Origin: Solirubrum sp044628455
GTDB taxonomy: Bacteria; Bacteroidota; Bacteroidia; Cytophagales; Hymenobacteraceae
Length of the DNA: 64,000 nucleotides
Direction of reading: 5' to 3'
Assembly: GCF_044628455.1 (NCBI RefSeq)
Contig: NZ_JBIYZW010000001.1
Span: forward strand, 558,001 to 622,000
Within the stretch, counting starts at the first letter, position 1, and each line of letters begins with the position of its first letter. This document shows, in pieces, positions 1 through 8,215 of this stretch. Below the pieces are notes generated by a model. That model saw nothing but the letters and a program-made list of their open reading frames with translations, did not search any database and was not told the DNA's origin. A program made the translations under genes and the position numbers.

Positions 1-507
1 GCTGCTCCCGGTGCCCACCTGAATGCCCTGGTACTGCTGCCGCGGAACGTTGCCGTCGGTGCCCCAGGGAAAGGTGCGGTCGATGGTTTGCACCACGGCC
101 GCCTCGCCCGGCAGTTTGCCGTACCGAATTTGCCGGCCCTGGGGGCTGAAGCGGGCTTTGGTCAGGGTTAGCTCAAGGCCGTCGAGTTGCAGCTTCAGCT
201 GGCTCTCGGTGCGCGTTAGCGGCTTGAATGGGGCGAGGCCGGTCAGGAACGCAACGCGGGATTGGTGAACGTAGCCCGCTTGCGCCTGCTGGCCGGTTTG
301 GTAGGCTATGGGCAGCCAGCCGCCCTCGGCCTGCTTGGCTAAGACAAGCACGATTTTGCCGCTGGCCAAGCGGTCAATGACGGCGGCTTGGCCGCTGGCC
401 GCCAGCCGGACGTTGCAGTAGCCGCCGGGGTCTTTTATGAGGGCAGGCTGAGCGGCGGCCGTTCCAATAAGCAATAGGCTCAGTAGGAGGGGTAGGAATT
501 CTGACAT
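1..507 (-). CDS. Secreted SH3-like domain protein (partial)
   Basis: The frame is open from the ATG at 507 to the left edge, so only the first 169 codons are present. The N-terminus is a hydrophobic signal peptide ending near AAAQ (about residue 20), so the protein is exported. Residues about 25-90 contain GGYCNVR, GKIVLVL, GGWLPIAY and AGYVHQSRV, the turn-rich pattern of a bacterial SH3 domain, a fold that exported proteins use to bind cell-wall peptides or other ligands. Residues 95-169 are not recognised. The gene lies 62 bases beyond the stop of the DUF4265 gene on the same strand and may be cotranscribed with it. Confidence 0.7.
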   Translation of the reverse strand, partial: MSEFLPLLLSLLLIGTAAAQPALIKDPGGYCNVRLAASGQAAVIDRLASGKIVLVLAKQAEGGWLPIAYQTGQQAQAGYVHQSRVAFLTGLAPFKPLTRTESQLKLQLDGLELTLTKARFSPQGRQIRYGKLPGEAAVVQTIDRTFPWGTDGNVPRQQYQGIQVGTGSS

Positions 508-569
508 GGGATAGGAAGATGATAGAAGCTGTATTCAGCGCTGATATTGAAGGCCGCAATGGCGTTGAC

Positions 570-1028
570 TTAACTCTTGCCTGGCGCGTGAAGCTGGCTT
601 AAACAGGACTCTCTAAAGTCAATGGTGCCGCTTGACTCTTCTGTTAACAAAAAAGCCTGCACGGGTTCGTAATCAACTTCCGGTGGAATGTTGACGACTA
701 TATAGTTATCCGAGACGTGTGGGTTGACTCCGCACCCGAAACGAGCTAACGCCTCTGCAATATTCTCGCTTGCAGCTGTCTGGAATACGACTATGTGCAC
801 GACGCTATAGCCCGATTCCTCAATCAGATCTTCAAAGTGAAACTCACCCTCATCATATTCTACCGCGATAAGGTCGCCGTAGGCTAAATTCTTGGCAAAA
901 GCGGGAATAAGTATCACCCGGTAGTAGTCGCCAACTCTTTCCGCAATTACGCGCTCGGTAAATATTTCCTCGTCTTCAGGGTCGTGCTTGTAGGTAAGCA
1001 CAACCGGTATGTTGTCTGGGTAATTCAT
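570..1028 (-). CDS. DUF4265 domain-containing protein
   Basis: This 152-residue acidic cytoplasmic protein matches the DUF4265 pattern: an N-terminal strand pair (IPVVLTYKHD), the block GDYYRVILIPAFAKNLAYGD, then VEYDEGEFHFEDLIEESGYS and a ferredoxin-like second half. The biochemical role of the family is unknown. Its members are scattered as small accessory genes in many bacteria. Base composition is visibly lower in GC than the neighbouring recQ, which suggests an accessory or transferred gene. It starts at ATG 1028 and is divergent from recQ, with 230 bases between the two starts. The family call rests on pattern memory and not on a search. Confidence 0.7.
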   Translation of the reverse strand: MNYPDNIPVVLTYKHDPEDEEIFTERVIAERVGDYYRVILIPAFAKNLAYGDLIAVEYDEGEFHFEDLIEESGYSVVHIVVFQTAASENIAEALARFGCGVNPHVSDNYIVVNIPPEVDYEPVQAFLLTEESSGTIDFRESCLSQLHAPGKS

Positions 1029-1258
1029 CGGTTGAAATATGTACTTCGGGTTCTTCGCCTGATTTACGCCGGTCGTTAGCCGCTGCGGCCCACTGATAGC
1101 CGGGTTGCCACTGCTGGTCAGTGGCTCAAGATAGCCGCCGGTGGGCAGTTACCCGTTACTGGCCCCGGCCGCTTTCCCACCCATCCCGCGCACGATTTTG
1201 CCCGCGCGGCTGTTGGTCTTACCGCTCAACTCCCGCCGAACCGCCGTATTTTTACCCC

Positions 1259-3532
1259 ATGTTATTTGCTACCGAACCCCTCGCGCCCACCCTCGACTCG
1301 GCCCGCCGCGTGCTCAAGCAGTACTACGGCTACGACCAGTTCCGGCCCCAGCAGCAGGACATCATCCAGTCGATTCTGAGCGGGCGCGACACGGTGGTGC
1401 TCATGCCCACCGGCGGCGGCAAATCGGTGTGCTTCCAGGTGCCGGCCATGGTGCAGGAGGGCGTGTGCGTGGTGGTTTCCCCGCTCATCGCCCTGATGAA
1501 AGACCAGGTGGAGGCGCTCAAGGCCAACGGCATTTCGGCCGCCTGCATCAACTCCTCGATCGGGCAGGCCGAGCAGAACAGCATCGGCAAGGCCTGCCAC
1601 GCCGGCGCGCTCAAGCTGCTGTACGTGTCGCCCGAAAAGCTGCTCTCGGAGGGCTTCCTGAGCTTTCTGCAGCGCATCAAGGTGAGCATGTTCGCCATCG
1701 ACGAGGCCCACTGCATCTCGTCCTGGGGCCACGACTTCCGGCCCGAGTACACCCAGCTCAAGGTGCTGCGCCAGCAGTTTCCGCAGGTGCCCATCATTGC
1801 CCTCACCGCCACCGCCGACCGCCTCACCCAGCGCGACATCCAGCAGCAGCTGCGCCTCCAAGACCCGCAGGTGTTCCTGTCCTCGTTCGACCGGCCCAAC
1901 CTGAACCTGAATGTGCGCCCCGGCCAGGACCGCGTGACGGGCATCATCAACTACCTGAAAAGCCACCCCGACGAGCCCGGCATCGTGTACTGCCTCTCGC
2001 GCAAGCAGTGCGAAACACTGGCCGGCAAGCTCAAGGAGAAGGGCTACCGCGCCGGCTTCTACCACGCGGGCATGACCGACAAGGCCCGCTCCGACGTGCA
2101 GGAGAAGTTTCTGCGCGACGACTTGCAGATCATCTGCGCTACGGTGGCCTTCGGCATGGGCATCGACAAAAGCAACGTGCGCTGGGTAATTCACTACAAC
2201 CTGCCCAAGAACATCGAGGGCTACTACCAAGAAATCGGCCGCGCCGGCCGCGACGGGGCCCCCGCCGAGGCGGTGCTGTTCTACAGCTACGCCGACGTGG
2301 CCCAGCTGCGCGACATGATTACCAAGGACGCCGACCCGCGCCTCTCGCAGCTGAATACCACCAAGCTCGAGCGCATGCAGCAGTTTGCCGAGGCCGCCTC
2401 GTGCCGCCGCCGCATCCTGCTGGCGTACTTCGGCGAGGTCACGGAGCAGGACTGCGGCAACTGCGACATCTGCCGCAACCCGCCCTCCACCTTCGACGGC
2501 ACCGAGCTGGCCCAGAAGGCTTTGTCGGCCGTAGCCCGCACCCGCGAGGCAGCCCCGCTCAGCGTCATTGTCGACATCCTGCTGGGGCGCCGCAACCAGG
2601 GCGTCATCTCGCGCGGCTACGACCAAATCAAGACCTTCGGCGCCGGCGCCAACCTCACTTTCCTGGACTGGCAGAGCTACCTGCACCAGCTGCTGAACGC
2701 GGGCCTGCTCTACATTGCCTACGAGCAGGGCTACGCCCTCAAGCTCACCGAGCAGGGCTGGCAGGTGCTCAAAGGCGAGCGGCGCCTGAACCTGCGCCAG
2801 TTCCAGGTGCCCGAGAAAGCCGAAAAAGCGCCCAAGGGCCGCGCCGCCAAAGCCGCCGGTCAGCGCCTGCCCTCCATTTCCGACGATTTGTTCGACAAGC
2901 TTCGCGCCCTGCGCAAGCGCATTGCCGACGCGCAGAACGTGCCGCCCTACGTGGTGTTTACCGATACTACCCTGCAGGAAATGGCCATCGAGCGGCCCCG
3001 CACCCGCACGGCTATGCTGGCCATTTCGGGCGTGGGCATGAAGAAGTTTGAAACCTACGGGCAGCAGTTCATCGACCTGATCAGCGAGCAGGCCGGCGCC
3101 CCCGCCCCCGAGGATCTGGCCGACGAGCCCGCCGACGAAGACGACGCGCCGGCGGCCCCCGCCCGCAAGCGCGCCGCGGCGGCTGCCGGCTCCGCCGCGG
3201 CCGGCAGCACCTACCTCGACTCGTGGAAGCTGCACCGCCAGGGCCTCACTGTGGCGCAGATTGCCGAGCAGCGCAGTCTTTCGCCCAGCACCATCAAGTC
3301 GCACCTGGAGGCCCTCTACGAAAAGGGCTACCAGCTGCGCACCGAGGAGTTTCTGACGATGGACGAGTTTGCCCGCATCCGCGAAGCCGCCGCCGAGCTG
3401 GGTCCCGAGTTCCGCCTGCGCGACCTGTTCGACCACCTGCGTGAGCAGTTCGACTACTTCCAGCTGCGCGTGGCCCTCATCTACGACAAGCGCCTGCGCG
3501 GCCAGCTGCCCACCAAGCCCGCGGATGCTTAG
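1259..3532 (+). CDS. recQ: ATP-dependent DNA helicase RecQ
   Basis: This 757-residue superfamily 2 helicase unwinds DNA 3'-5' in recombination and fork repair. It has the Walker A motif TGGGKS (about residues 51-56), DEAH (about 147-150) and a conserved helicase C domain ending in QEIGRAGRDG. The RecQ zinc module shows its four cysteines (one before RRRILLAYFGE, then CGNCDIC). A winged helix, an HRDC domain (about 544-620) and an extra C-terminal helix-turn-helix domain (about 650-700, LTVAQIAEQRSLSPSTIKSH) follow; this long form is typical of Bacteroidota. The frame is open upstream to 1121, but the ATG at 1259 gives the family N-terminus MLFATEPLAP. A strong terminator follows the stop. Confidence 0.97.
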   Translation: MLFATEPLAPTLDSARRVLKQYYGYDQFRPQQQDIIQSILSGRDTVVLMPTGGGKSVCFQVPAMVQEGVCVVVSPLIALMKDQVEALKANGISAACINSSIGQAEQNSIGKACHAGALKLLYVSPEKLLSEGFLSFLQRIKVSMFAIDEAHCISSWGHDFRPEYTQLKVLRQQFPQVPIIALTATADRLTQRDIQQQLRLQDPQVFLSSFDRPNLNLNVRPGQDRVTGIINYLKSHPDEPGIVYCLSRKQCETLAGKLKEKGYRAGFYHAGMTDKARSDVQEKFLRDDLQIICATVAFGMGIDKSNVRWVIHYNLPKNIEGYYQEIGRAGRDGAPAEAVLFYSYADVAQLRDMITKDADPRLSQLNTTKLERMQQFAEAASCRRRILLAYFGEVTEQDCGNCDICRNPPSTFDGTELAQKALSAVARTREAAPLSVIVDILLGRRNQGVISRGYDQIKTFGAGANLTFLDWQSYLHQLLNAGLLYIAYEQGYALKLTEQGWQVLKGERRLNLRQFQVPEKAEKAPKGRAAKAAGQRLPSISDDLFDKLRALRKRIADAQNVPPYVVFTDTTLQEMAIERPRTRTAMLAISGVGMKKFETYGQQFIDLISEQAGAPAPEDLADEPADEDDAPAAPARKRAAAAAGSAAAGSTYLDSWKLHRQGLTVAQIAEQRSLSPSTIKSHLEALYEKGYQLRTEEFLTMDEFARIREAAAELGPEFRLRDLFDHLREQFDYFQLRVALIYDKRLRGQLPTKPADA

Positions 3533-3570
3533 GCAAGCCGCTGGCTGCTTCAAAGAATGAAATACTTACA

Positions 3571-3610
3571 CCCCGCCCGGCCGCTACGGCCGGGCGGGGT
3601 TTATTTTTTC
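3571..3610 (+). terminator. Intrinsic terminator of recQ
   Basis: A 13-bp perfect GC stem (3571-3583 with 3587-3599) with a 3-base loop is followed directly by the T-rich run TTTATTTTTT. It begins 38 bases after the recQ stop. Confidence 0.9.
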
Positions 3611-3705
3611 GGCCGGCCAACACAATATGCCCGGCGACGGCCGTTATAAGGCTGTTCCGGCTTCGGAAATTACTACTTTACCCGAGGCCCTTCCCGTTTT
3701 CTGCC

Positions 3706-4416
3706 ATGCCCGCTTCCCTCACCGTTTACCGCGGCGCCCAGGCTTTGCTGGGCGTGGGCGTCACGCTCTTCATCGGGCTGATGCTGAAGATGGTGCTGCC
3801 CTACCTGAGCTTCGAGCCCGGCATTCACTTCCTGACCACCAAGTCGCAGGCCATCAACGCCAACGCGGTGTTCCGGGCGGGCTTCTACGTGCACATCGTC
3901 AGCAGCTGGTGGGTGCTGGTGGCGGGGCTGTTGCAGTTCTTTCCCGGTTTGTGGCGCAACCGCCGCCGGGTGCACCAACAGCTGGGCAAGCTCTACGTGG
4001 CTTCCATTCTGGCGCTGGCCGCGCCCTCGGGGCTGGTGCTGGCCTACTTCGCCAACGGCGGGCTGGCGGCCAAAGTGGGCTTCACTTTGCAGTGCGTGGT
4101 GTGGTGGCTATGCACCTGGCAGGCCTACCGCCTGGCCCGGCAGCGGCAGTGGGAAGAGCACATCAAGTGGATGCTGCGCAGCTTTTTGGTGACGCTGGCG
4201 GCCCTGAGTCTGCGCCTGGAAAGCTACGTGCTCTACCACTTCTTCGGCACCAAGCCCATCGAAACCTACCTCACCGTGGTCTGGCTCTCGTGGACCGGCA
4301 ACCTGCTGCTGGCCGAGGTGCTGGTGCAGGCCGGCGCGGCGCGGCGCCTGCTGCGCGACTTCTACCAAACCCACCCCGCTGCTTCCCAACCAAAACCCCA
4401 GGCCGTAGCCGTATGA
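3706..4416 (+). CDS. DUF2306 family membrane protein
   Basis: This 236-residue integral membrane protein has about six hydrophobic helices. It shows the DUF2306 signatures: the helix HIVSSWWVLVAGLLQF, then RRRVHQQLGKLYV and a later EEHIKWMLRS. The function of DUF2306 is not established; the histidines at helix ends suggest metal or haem binding, but that is inference. Its stop codon overlaps the start of the next gene (ATGA, 4413-4416), so the two are translationally coupled. That makes the following lipoprotein, and perhaps its paralog, part of the same functional unit. Confidence 0.8.
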   Translation: MPASLTVYRGAQALLGVGVTLFIGLMLKMVLPYLSFEPGIHFLTTKSQAINANAVFRAGFYVHIVSSWWVLVAGLLQFFPGLWRNRRRVHQQLGKLYVASILALAAPSGLVLAYFANGGLAAKVGFTLQCVVWWLCTWQAYRLARQRQWEEHIKWMLRSFLVTLAALSLRLESYVLYHFFGTKPIETYLTVVWLSWTGNLLLAEVLVQAGAARRLLRDFYQTHPAASQPKPQAVAV

Positions 4417-5285
4417 AAACGCACGTACTTGCATTGCTGGCTTTTGCCGCGCTGGGCGGCGCCTGCCAGCGGCACACGGAGGGCGACCGGGCCACCGTGT
4501 CGGCCGTGCACACCCGCCCCGCCGTCGAACGCCGCCCTGCTGAGGCCCGGCCGGAACCCCGGCCCGCGCTGGTACCCGTGCCCGCCGCCCCGGCGGCGCC
4601 CGCGCCGCAGCTCACGGCCGACATGCGGGCGCTGCTGCGCGACTACGACCTGAGCCCGCTGTGGCAGACCCCGGTGGAAAACGGCCGCTCCCTCGACGGC
4701 TTTTTCGGGGCCGACCATTACCGCCTGGAGCTGGTATTGCTGGCGGTGCGGAAGGACAGCCTGCGGCCCGAGCTTTACCATATCCAGGGTAAAAACCGCT
4801 TTAAAAAGCGCATTACGCCCTTCGCGGGCACGCTGACCCTGCACCAGCTGCAGGATTTGCCGCTCGAGCGGGAGGAAGCCGGGGAGGATGCCCGCGCCTA
4901 CACCGCCACCGGCACCTTCGAGCTGCGCGAAAACCCCGGCCGGGCCGGCGCCGGCCGCTTTGCTGGCACCGTAGCCACCGACTTCCGCCTGCAGCCCTCG
5001 GCGCAAGGTGGCCTGCAGCTGTGGTACGGCACCGGCACCGACCACTCGCCCACCCAGGGCAGCGGCTTCAAGTTTGAGGGGCAGTGGACGGCGTACCAGG
5101 GCGGGGCGGGCAAGCCCTGCGTGTGGGCCGATCAGTTCCTGGTCATTGGCTCGAGCGTGCTCAAGGATTTTGTGGTGGGCGAGCGGGACGTGAACATCAA
5201 CCCCCGCTACGCCAAGCTCGGCTGGGACACCTACTGGGAAAACGACGAGTGGTGGGCCACGGCGCCGGCCACCGCCCGCCGGTAA
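4413..5285 (+). CDS. Lipoprotein of unknown family, first of two tandem paralogs
   Basis: This 290-residue protein has a lipoprotein signal peptide (lipobox LGGAC, Cys at about 18), a Pro/Ala/Arg-rich linker to residue 70, and a globular C-terminal domain. That domain holds HYRLELVLLAV, LYHIQGKNRFKKRITPFAG and the end motif GWDTYWENDEWWA. The same motifs in the same order occur in the next gene, so the two are duplicates. I do not recognise the family. The Trp/Glu-rich C-terminus and the basic K-R-K-x-TP strand look like a surface-exposed beta-rich domain. The start overlaps the upstream stop (ATGA). An alternative in-frame ATG at 3627 would include the whole DUF2306 region out of frame and is rejected. 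Confidence 0.75.
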   Translation: MKTHVLALLAFAALGGACQRHTEGDRATVSAVHTRPAVERRPAEARPEPRPALVPVPAAPAAPAPQLTADMRALLRDYDLSPLWQTPVENGRSLDGFFGADHYRLELVLLAVRKDSLRPELYHIQGKNRFKKRITPFAGTLTLHQLQDLPLEREEAGEDARAYTATGTFELRENPGRAGAGRFAGTVATDFRLQPSAQGGLQLWYGTGTDHSPTQGSGFKFEGQWTAYQGGAGKPCVWADQFLVIGSSVLKDFVVGERDVNINPRYAKLGWDTYWENDEWWATAPATARR

Positions 5286-5355
5286 AGCCCCGCATTATTC
5301 TGGTATTCTTCACTTTCTGCCCGCTACCGGTGGCGCAGAGCAGCTCCCCATTGCC

Positions 5356-6168
5356 ATGTACCAACCGTTCGTCCTGCTAGTTATCGGCCTGCTGGCCACT
5401 GTTTCCGCTCCCGACTCCGAGCCCCGGACCACCACTGCGCCCAAGCCGGTGGCGGCCGCTAAAAAGCCCGCGACCAAAGCGGCGGCCCGGCCAGCTGCCG
5501 TCAGTGCTGCCGCCGCGCGCACTCAGCGTTTTCTGCAGCGCGTGAACCTGGCGCCGCTGCTGCGCTTCAACCCGGCCAGCGGCACTGCGGGGGTGATGAA
5601 CGGCTTTTACAGCTACGACTACTGGCGCTTGGAAGTGGTGCTGACCGCGGTGCAGCGCGATGCCAAGAACCCCGGGCTCTACCACGTGCGCGGCAAAAGC
5701 CGCCGCCACCGCAAAGTCACGCCCCTGAGCGGCACCATTCGCTTTACCGAAGTCGCGCTGCTGCCCCGGCCCAGCGCCTCCGATCTGCCTTATCAGCCCT
5801 GGCAGCCGGCTACGGTGAGCGGTAGCTTCACCTTACAGGAAACCGGCGGCCGGCGCGGCACTTTCAGCGGCGACATCGACGTGGACGTGGCGCCTGACCC
5901 CGAGCGCAAGGTGCGCGTGTGGTGCTGCGCGGCCGACAACGAGACCCGCGGCGGGGGCATCCTGTTCGAGGGCCAGTGGCGCCTGGGAGCCGAGCGCGTG
6001 CCCGTCATCTGGAAGGACGACATCTTCAGCCTGGCCCGCAACATCCTGACGGACTTTGAAATCGGCTCCCGCGACGTGGAAATCAACCGCAAGTACTCCC
6101 GACGCGGCTGGGACACGTACTGGGAAAACGAAGAATGGTGGGCCGAGCGCCCCGTGGCGCGCCGGTAG
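5356..6168 (+). CDS. Secreted protein of unknown family, second tandem paralog
   Basis: This 270-residue protein repeats the domain of the upstream lipoprotein: YWRLEVVLTAVQRD, LYHVRGKSRRHRKVTPLSG, FEGQW, GSRDVEINRKY and GWDTYWENEEWWAE. The N-terminus is a signal peptide (VLLVIGLLATVSAP) without a lipobox cysteine, followed by an Ala/Lys/Pro-rich linker. This copy should therefore be periplasmic or secreted, while its partner is lipid-anchored. A C-C pair (VWCCAADNE) is found only in this copy. The gap to the preceding gene is 70 bases. No known domain is recognised and no catalytic triad is evident. Confidence 0.75.
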   Translation: MYQPFVLLVIGLLATVSAPDSEPRTTTAPKPVAAAKKPATKAAARPAAVSAAAARTQRFLQRVNLAPLLRFNPASGTAGVMNGFYSYDYWRLEVVLTAVQRDAKNPGLYHVRGKSRRHRKVTPLSGTIRFTEVALLPRPSASDLPYQPWQPATVSGSFTLQETGGRRGTFSGDIDVDVAPDPERKVRVWCCAADNETRGGGILFEGQWRLGAERVPVIWKDDIFSLARNILTDFEIGSRDVEINRKYSRRGWDTYWENEEWWAERPVARR

Positions 6169-6219
6169 CCGGCGGGCAGAGCGGCGAAAGGCAGCCCGGG
6201 CAAGGAAAAAAACTTTTGG

Positions 6220-6232
6220 CTAATTGAATTAG
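6220..6232. promoter_or_regulatory. Palindromic operator candidate upstream of the XRE-S24 repressor
   Basis: The perfect palindrome CTAATT-G-AATTAG stands out as AT-rich in a GC-rich genome. It is flanked by outer half-sites CTTTT (6213-6217) and AAAAG (6234-6238), so the whole stretch 6213-6238 has dyad symmetry with a one-base offset. It lies 79 bases before the repressor start and fits autoregulation. The assignment is inference. Confidence 0.45.
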
Positions 6233-6310
6233 TAAAAGAAGCGCGTTGTTGCTACCTTCACGAGTCGGCAAGCCATTGAGGGCGAATCACGTTAGCCGGC
6301 TCCCCGCCCC

Positions 6311-7153
6311 ATGATCAATACCAATCTCAAATTCTGGCGTCGCGAACTGAGCCTGACCCAGGCCCAGCTGGCAGATAAACTCGGCATCAAACGCTCCCTG
6401 ATCGGAGCCTACGAAGAAGGCCGCGCCGAGCCCAAACTCACCACCCTGGTGAAGATGGCCCGGCTGTTCGGTATTTCGCTGGACGCCCTGGTAACCACTG
6501 ACTTCTCCAAGAAGCGGCAGGCGGCAGCCGTGCTGCGCCAACTCCAGAACGTGCCCGCCCTGGACGCGCCCACCACCGTTGCCGCCGGCACCGATGGCGC
6601 CTCGCTCGACAAGGCCAGCGGCGAAAACCTGCGGGTGCTGGCTTTCACCGTCGACCAGCAGCAGAACGAGAACATCGAGCTGGTGCCCTTAAAAGCTGCC
6701 GCCGGCTACCTCAACGGCTACGCCGATCAGGAGTACATCGAGGACCTGCCCAAGTTTCGCCTGCCCATGCTGGGGCAGACCGGCACCTTCCGCGCCTTCG
6801 AAATTTCGGGCGACTCCATGCTGCCCATCGCCTCGGGCACCGTCATCGTGGGCCGCTACGTGGCCGACTGGAACGAGGTGAAGGACGGCTCGCCCTGCAT
6901 TGTGGTGAGCAAGAAGGAGGGCATCGTGTTCAAACGCGTGTTCAACCGCCTCAAGGAAGCCGCCACACTCACCCTGCACTCCGACAACCCGGTGTACTCG
7001 CCCTACGAAATCGATGTGGAGGACGTACTCGAAATCTGGGAAGCCAAGAGCTACATCAGCAGCACCTTCCCCATTGCCGACCTCTCGCTCAACCGCCTGG
7101 CCAGCATCGTGCTCGATCTGCAAAAGCAGGTGACCACGATGAAAAAAGCTTAA
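6311..7153 (+). CDS. LexA-like XRE-S24 transcriptional repressor
   Basis: This 280-residue regulator has an XRE helix-turn-helix at residues about 5-60 (LSLTQAQLADKLGIKRSLIG) and a C-terminal S24/LexA-type domain. The self-cleavage machinery appears complete: an Ala-Gly site in KAAAGYLNG (about 130), the Ser nucleophile in GDSML (about 169) and the general-base Lys in IVFKRV (about 208). The Ser-Lys spacing of about 39 is close to that of LexA. Proteins of this type repress damage or stress genes until RecA-stimulated cleavage. A palindrome lies upstream and a terminator directly downstream, so it is a single-gene unit. Its targets are not visible here beyond possible autoregulation. Confidence 0.88.
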   Translation: MINTNLKFWRRELSLTQAQLADKLGIKRSLIGAYEEGRAEPKLTTLVKMARLFGISLDALVTTDFSKKRQAAAVLRQLQNVPALDAPTTVAAGTDGASLDKASGENLRVLAFTVDQQQNENIELVPLKAAAGYLNGYADQEYIEDLPKFRLPMLGQTGTFRAFEISGDSMLPIASGTVIVGRYVADWNEVKDGSPCIVVSKKEGIVFKRVFNRLKEAATLTLHSDNPVYSPYEIDVEDVLEIWEAKSYISSTFPIADLSLNRLASIVLDLQKQVTTMKKA

Positions 7154-7198
7154 ATGCCCTGAAGACCGTCGGGTAGTCGGCGGCTTTAAGGCTAGTAG

Positions 7199-7233
7199 AC
7201 CGCCCGGGCCCCTGGTCCGGGCGGTTTTGTTTT
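7199..7233 (+). terminator. Intrinsic terminator of the XRE-S24 gene
   Basis: A 9-bp stem (ACCGCCCGG at 7199-7207 with CCGGGCGGT at 7217-7225) is followed by TTTGTTTT. Confidence 0.88.
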
Positions 7234-7355
7234 CGGCCGAGTATAGCCGAAGCTGCATGTATTGCGGCAGGCGTTTCTAACTTCACGCCGCCGCGGCGCG
7301 TATGCGGGCTAGTTTTCCCGCTTCCCCGAAAGCTTCAACTCCCGATTTCAACGTC

Positions 7356-8075
7356 ATGCTGACTTACATCCCGGCCGCCGAGCGGCGCCACGCCTCGCCC
7401 GCCCCCTGGCTCAACAGCTTTTTCCTGTTCTCGTTTGCCGACTACTACGACCCGAAAAACATGCATTTCGGGCCGCTGCGCGTGTTCAACGACGACTCGG
7501 TAGCAGCCAACTCGGGCTTTCCGCAGCACCCGCACCACGAAATGGAAATTGTGACCCTGGTGCTGGACGGCGAAATCGAGCACGAGGACACCATGGGCAA
7601 CCGCACCACCATCAAGGCCGGGGAGGTGCAGCGCATGACGGCCGGCACCGGCCTGGCCCACTCCGAGCAGAACCGCTCCGACAAGCCCCTGCAGCTGTAC
7701 CAGCTGTGGTTTCTGCCCAACCAGAAGGGCCTCTCGCCCAGCTACGAACAGAAGGACCTGAACTTCCTGAGCACCAAAAATGAGCTGGTGCCGCTGGTGT
7801 CGGGCCAGAAGGTGTTGGAGGACGTGGTGTACATGAACTCGAACAGCACCGTGTACTGGGCCAACCTGCGCGCTGAAAAGGAAATCCAGTTCAAGACTTT
7901 CCCTATTCGCCTCACCTTCATCTACGTGCGCGAGGGCAACATCTTCGTCAACGGCAGCGAACTGGGTCCCGGCGACCAGGCCCGCCTCACCGACGAGCAC
8001 GTGGTCGACATTCGCGCCGACCGCGACGCGCAGTTCGTGCTCATTGACTTGCCGGCGGCTGAAGCCAATTATTGA
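7356..8075 (+). CDS. Pirin family protein
   Basis: This 239-residue bicupin has the pirin metal site: HPHHEME (His 58 and 60) and GLAHSEQN (His about 102, Glu about 104), four ligands for Fe or another divalent metal. Pirins act as quercetin dioxygenases or as redox-sensing regulators; the substrate cannot be told from sequence. The frame opens at 7302, but the ATG at 7356 gives the usual family N-terminus (MLTYIPAAERRHAS). The stop TGA runs straight into a 7-bp GTTG repeat tract, and a bidirectional terminator then separates it from the convergent esterase gene. Confidence 0.92.
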   Translation: MLTYIPAAERRHASPAPWLNSFFLFSFADYYDPKNMHFGPLRVFNDDSVAANSGFPQHPHHEMEIVTLVLDGEIEHEDTMGNRTTIKAGEVQRMTAGTGLAHSEQNRSDKPLQLYQLWFLPNQKGLSPSYEQKDLNFLSTKNELVPLVSGQKVLEDVVYMNSNSTVYWANLRAEKEIQFKTFPIRLTFIYVREGNIFVNGSELGPGDQARLTDEHVVDIRADRDAQFVLIDLPAAEANY

Positions 8076-8112
8076 GTTGGCAGTTGTTGGTTGCGAGTTG
8101 TCAGTCAGGACA
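8073..8112 (+). repeat. 7-bp GTTG-type repeat tract starting at the pirin stop codon
   Basis: From the stop TGA the sequence runs in units of seven bases (AGTTGGC, AGTTGTT, GGTTGCG, AGTTGTC). The same degenerate heptamer recurs at 28994 and 59061, again starting at stop codons, and inside addA and addB. Confidence 0.7.
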
Positions 8113-8150
8113 GGATCAGGCAATTGGCGACGACTGCAAACCCGCGCATT

Positions 8151-8191
8151 AACCGAAAAGCCGGAGCAACTGCTCCGGCTTTTCGGTTTTA
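8151..8191. terminator. Bidirectional terminator between pirin and esterase genes
   Basis: An 18-bp perfect stem (8151-8168 with 8171-8188) carries AAAA on one side and TTTT on the other, so it can end transcripts from both convergent genes. Confidence 0.9.
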
Positions 8192-8215
8192 ATGGCTCAG
8201 CAACGCGGTTGCGCG

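Noticed and set aside
1262..3553. A 763-codon frame antisense to recQ
   Set aside because: It is the usual GC-rich shadow of a strongly coding strand; it has Gly/Ala/Val/His/Leu-rich content and no domain.
3627..4412. An N-terminal extension of the first tandem paralog
   Set aside because: It would translate the DUF2306 gene out of frame and bury the lipoprotein signal.
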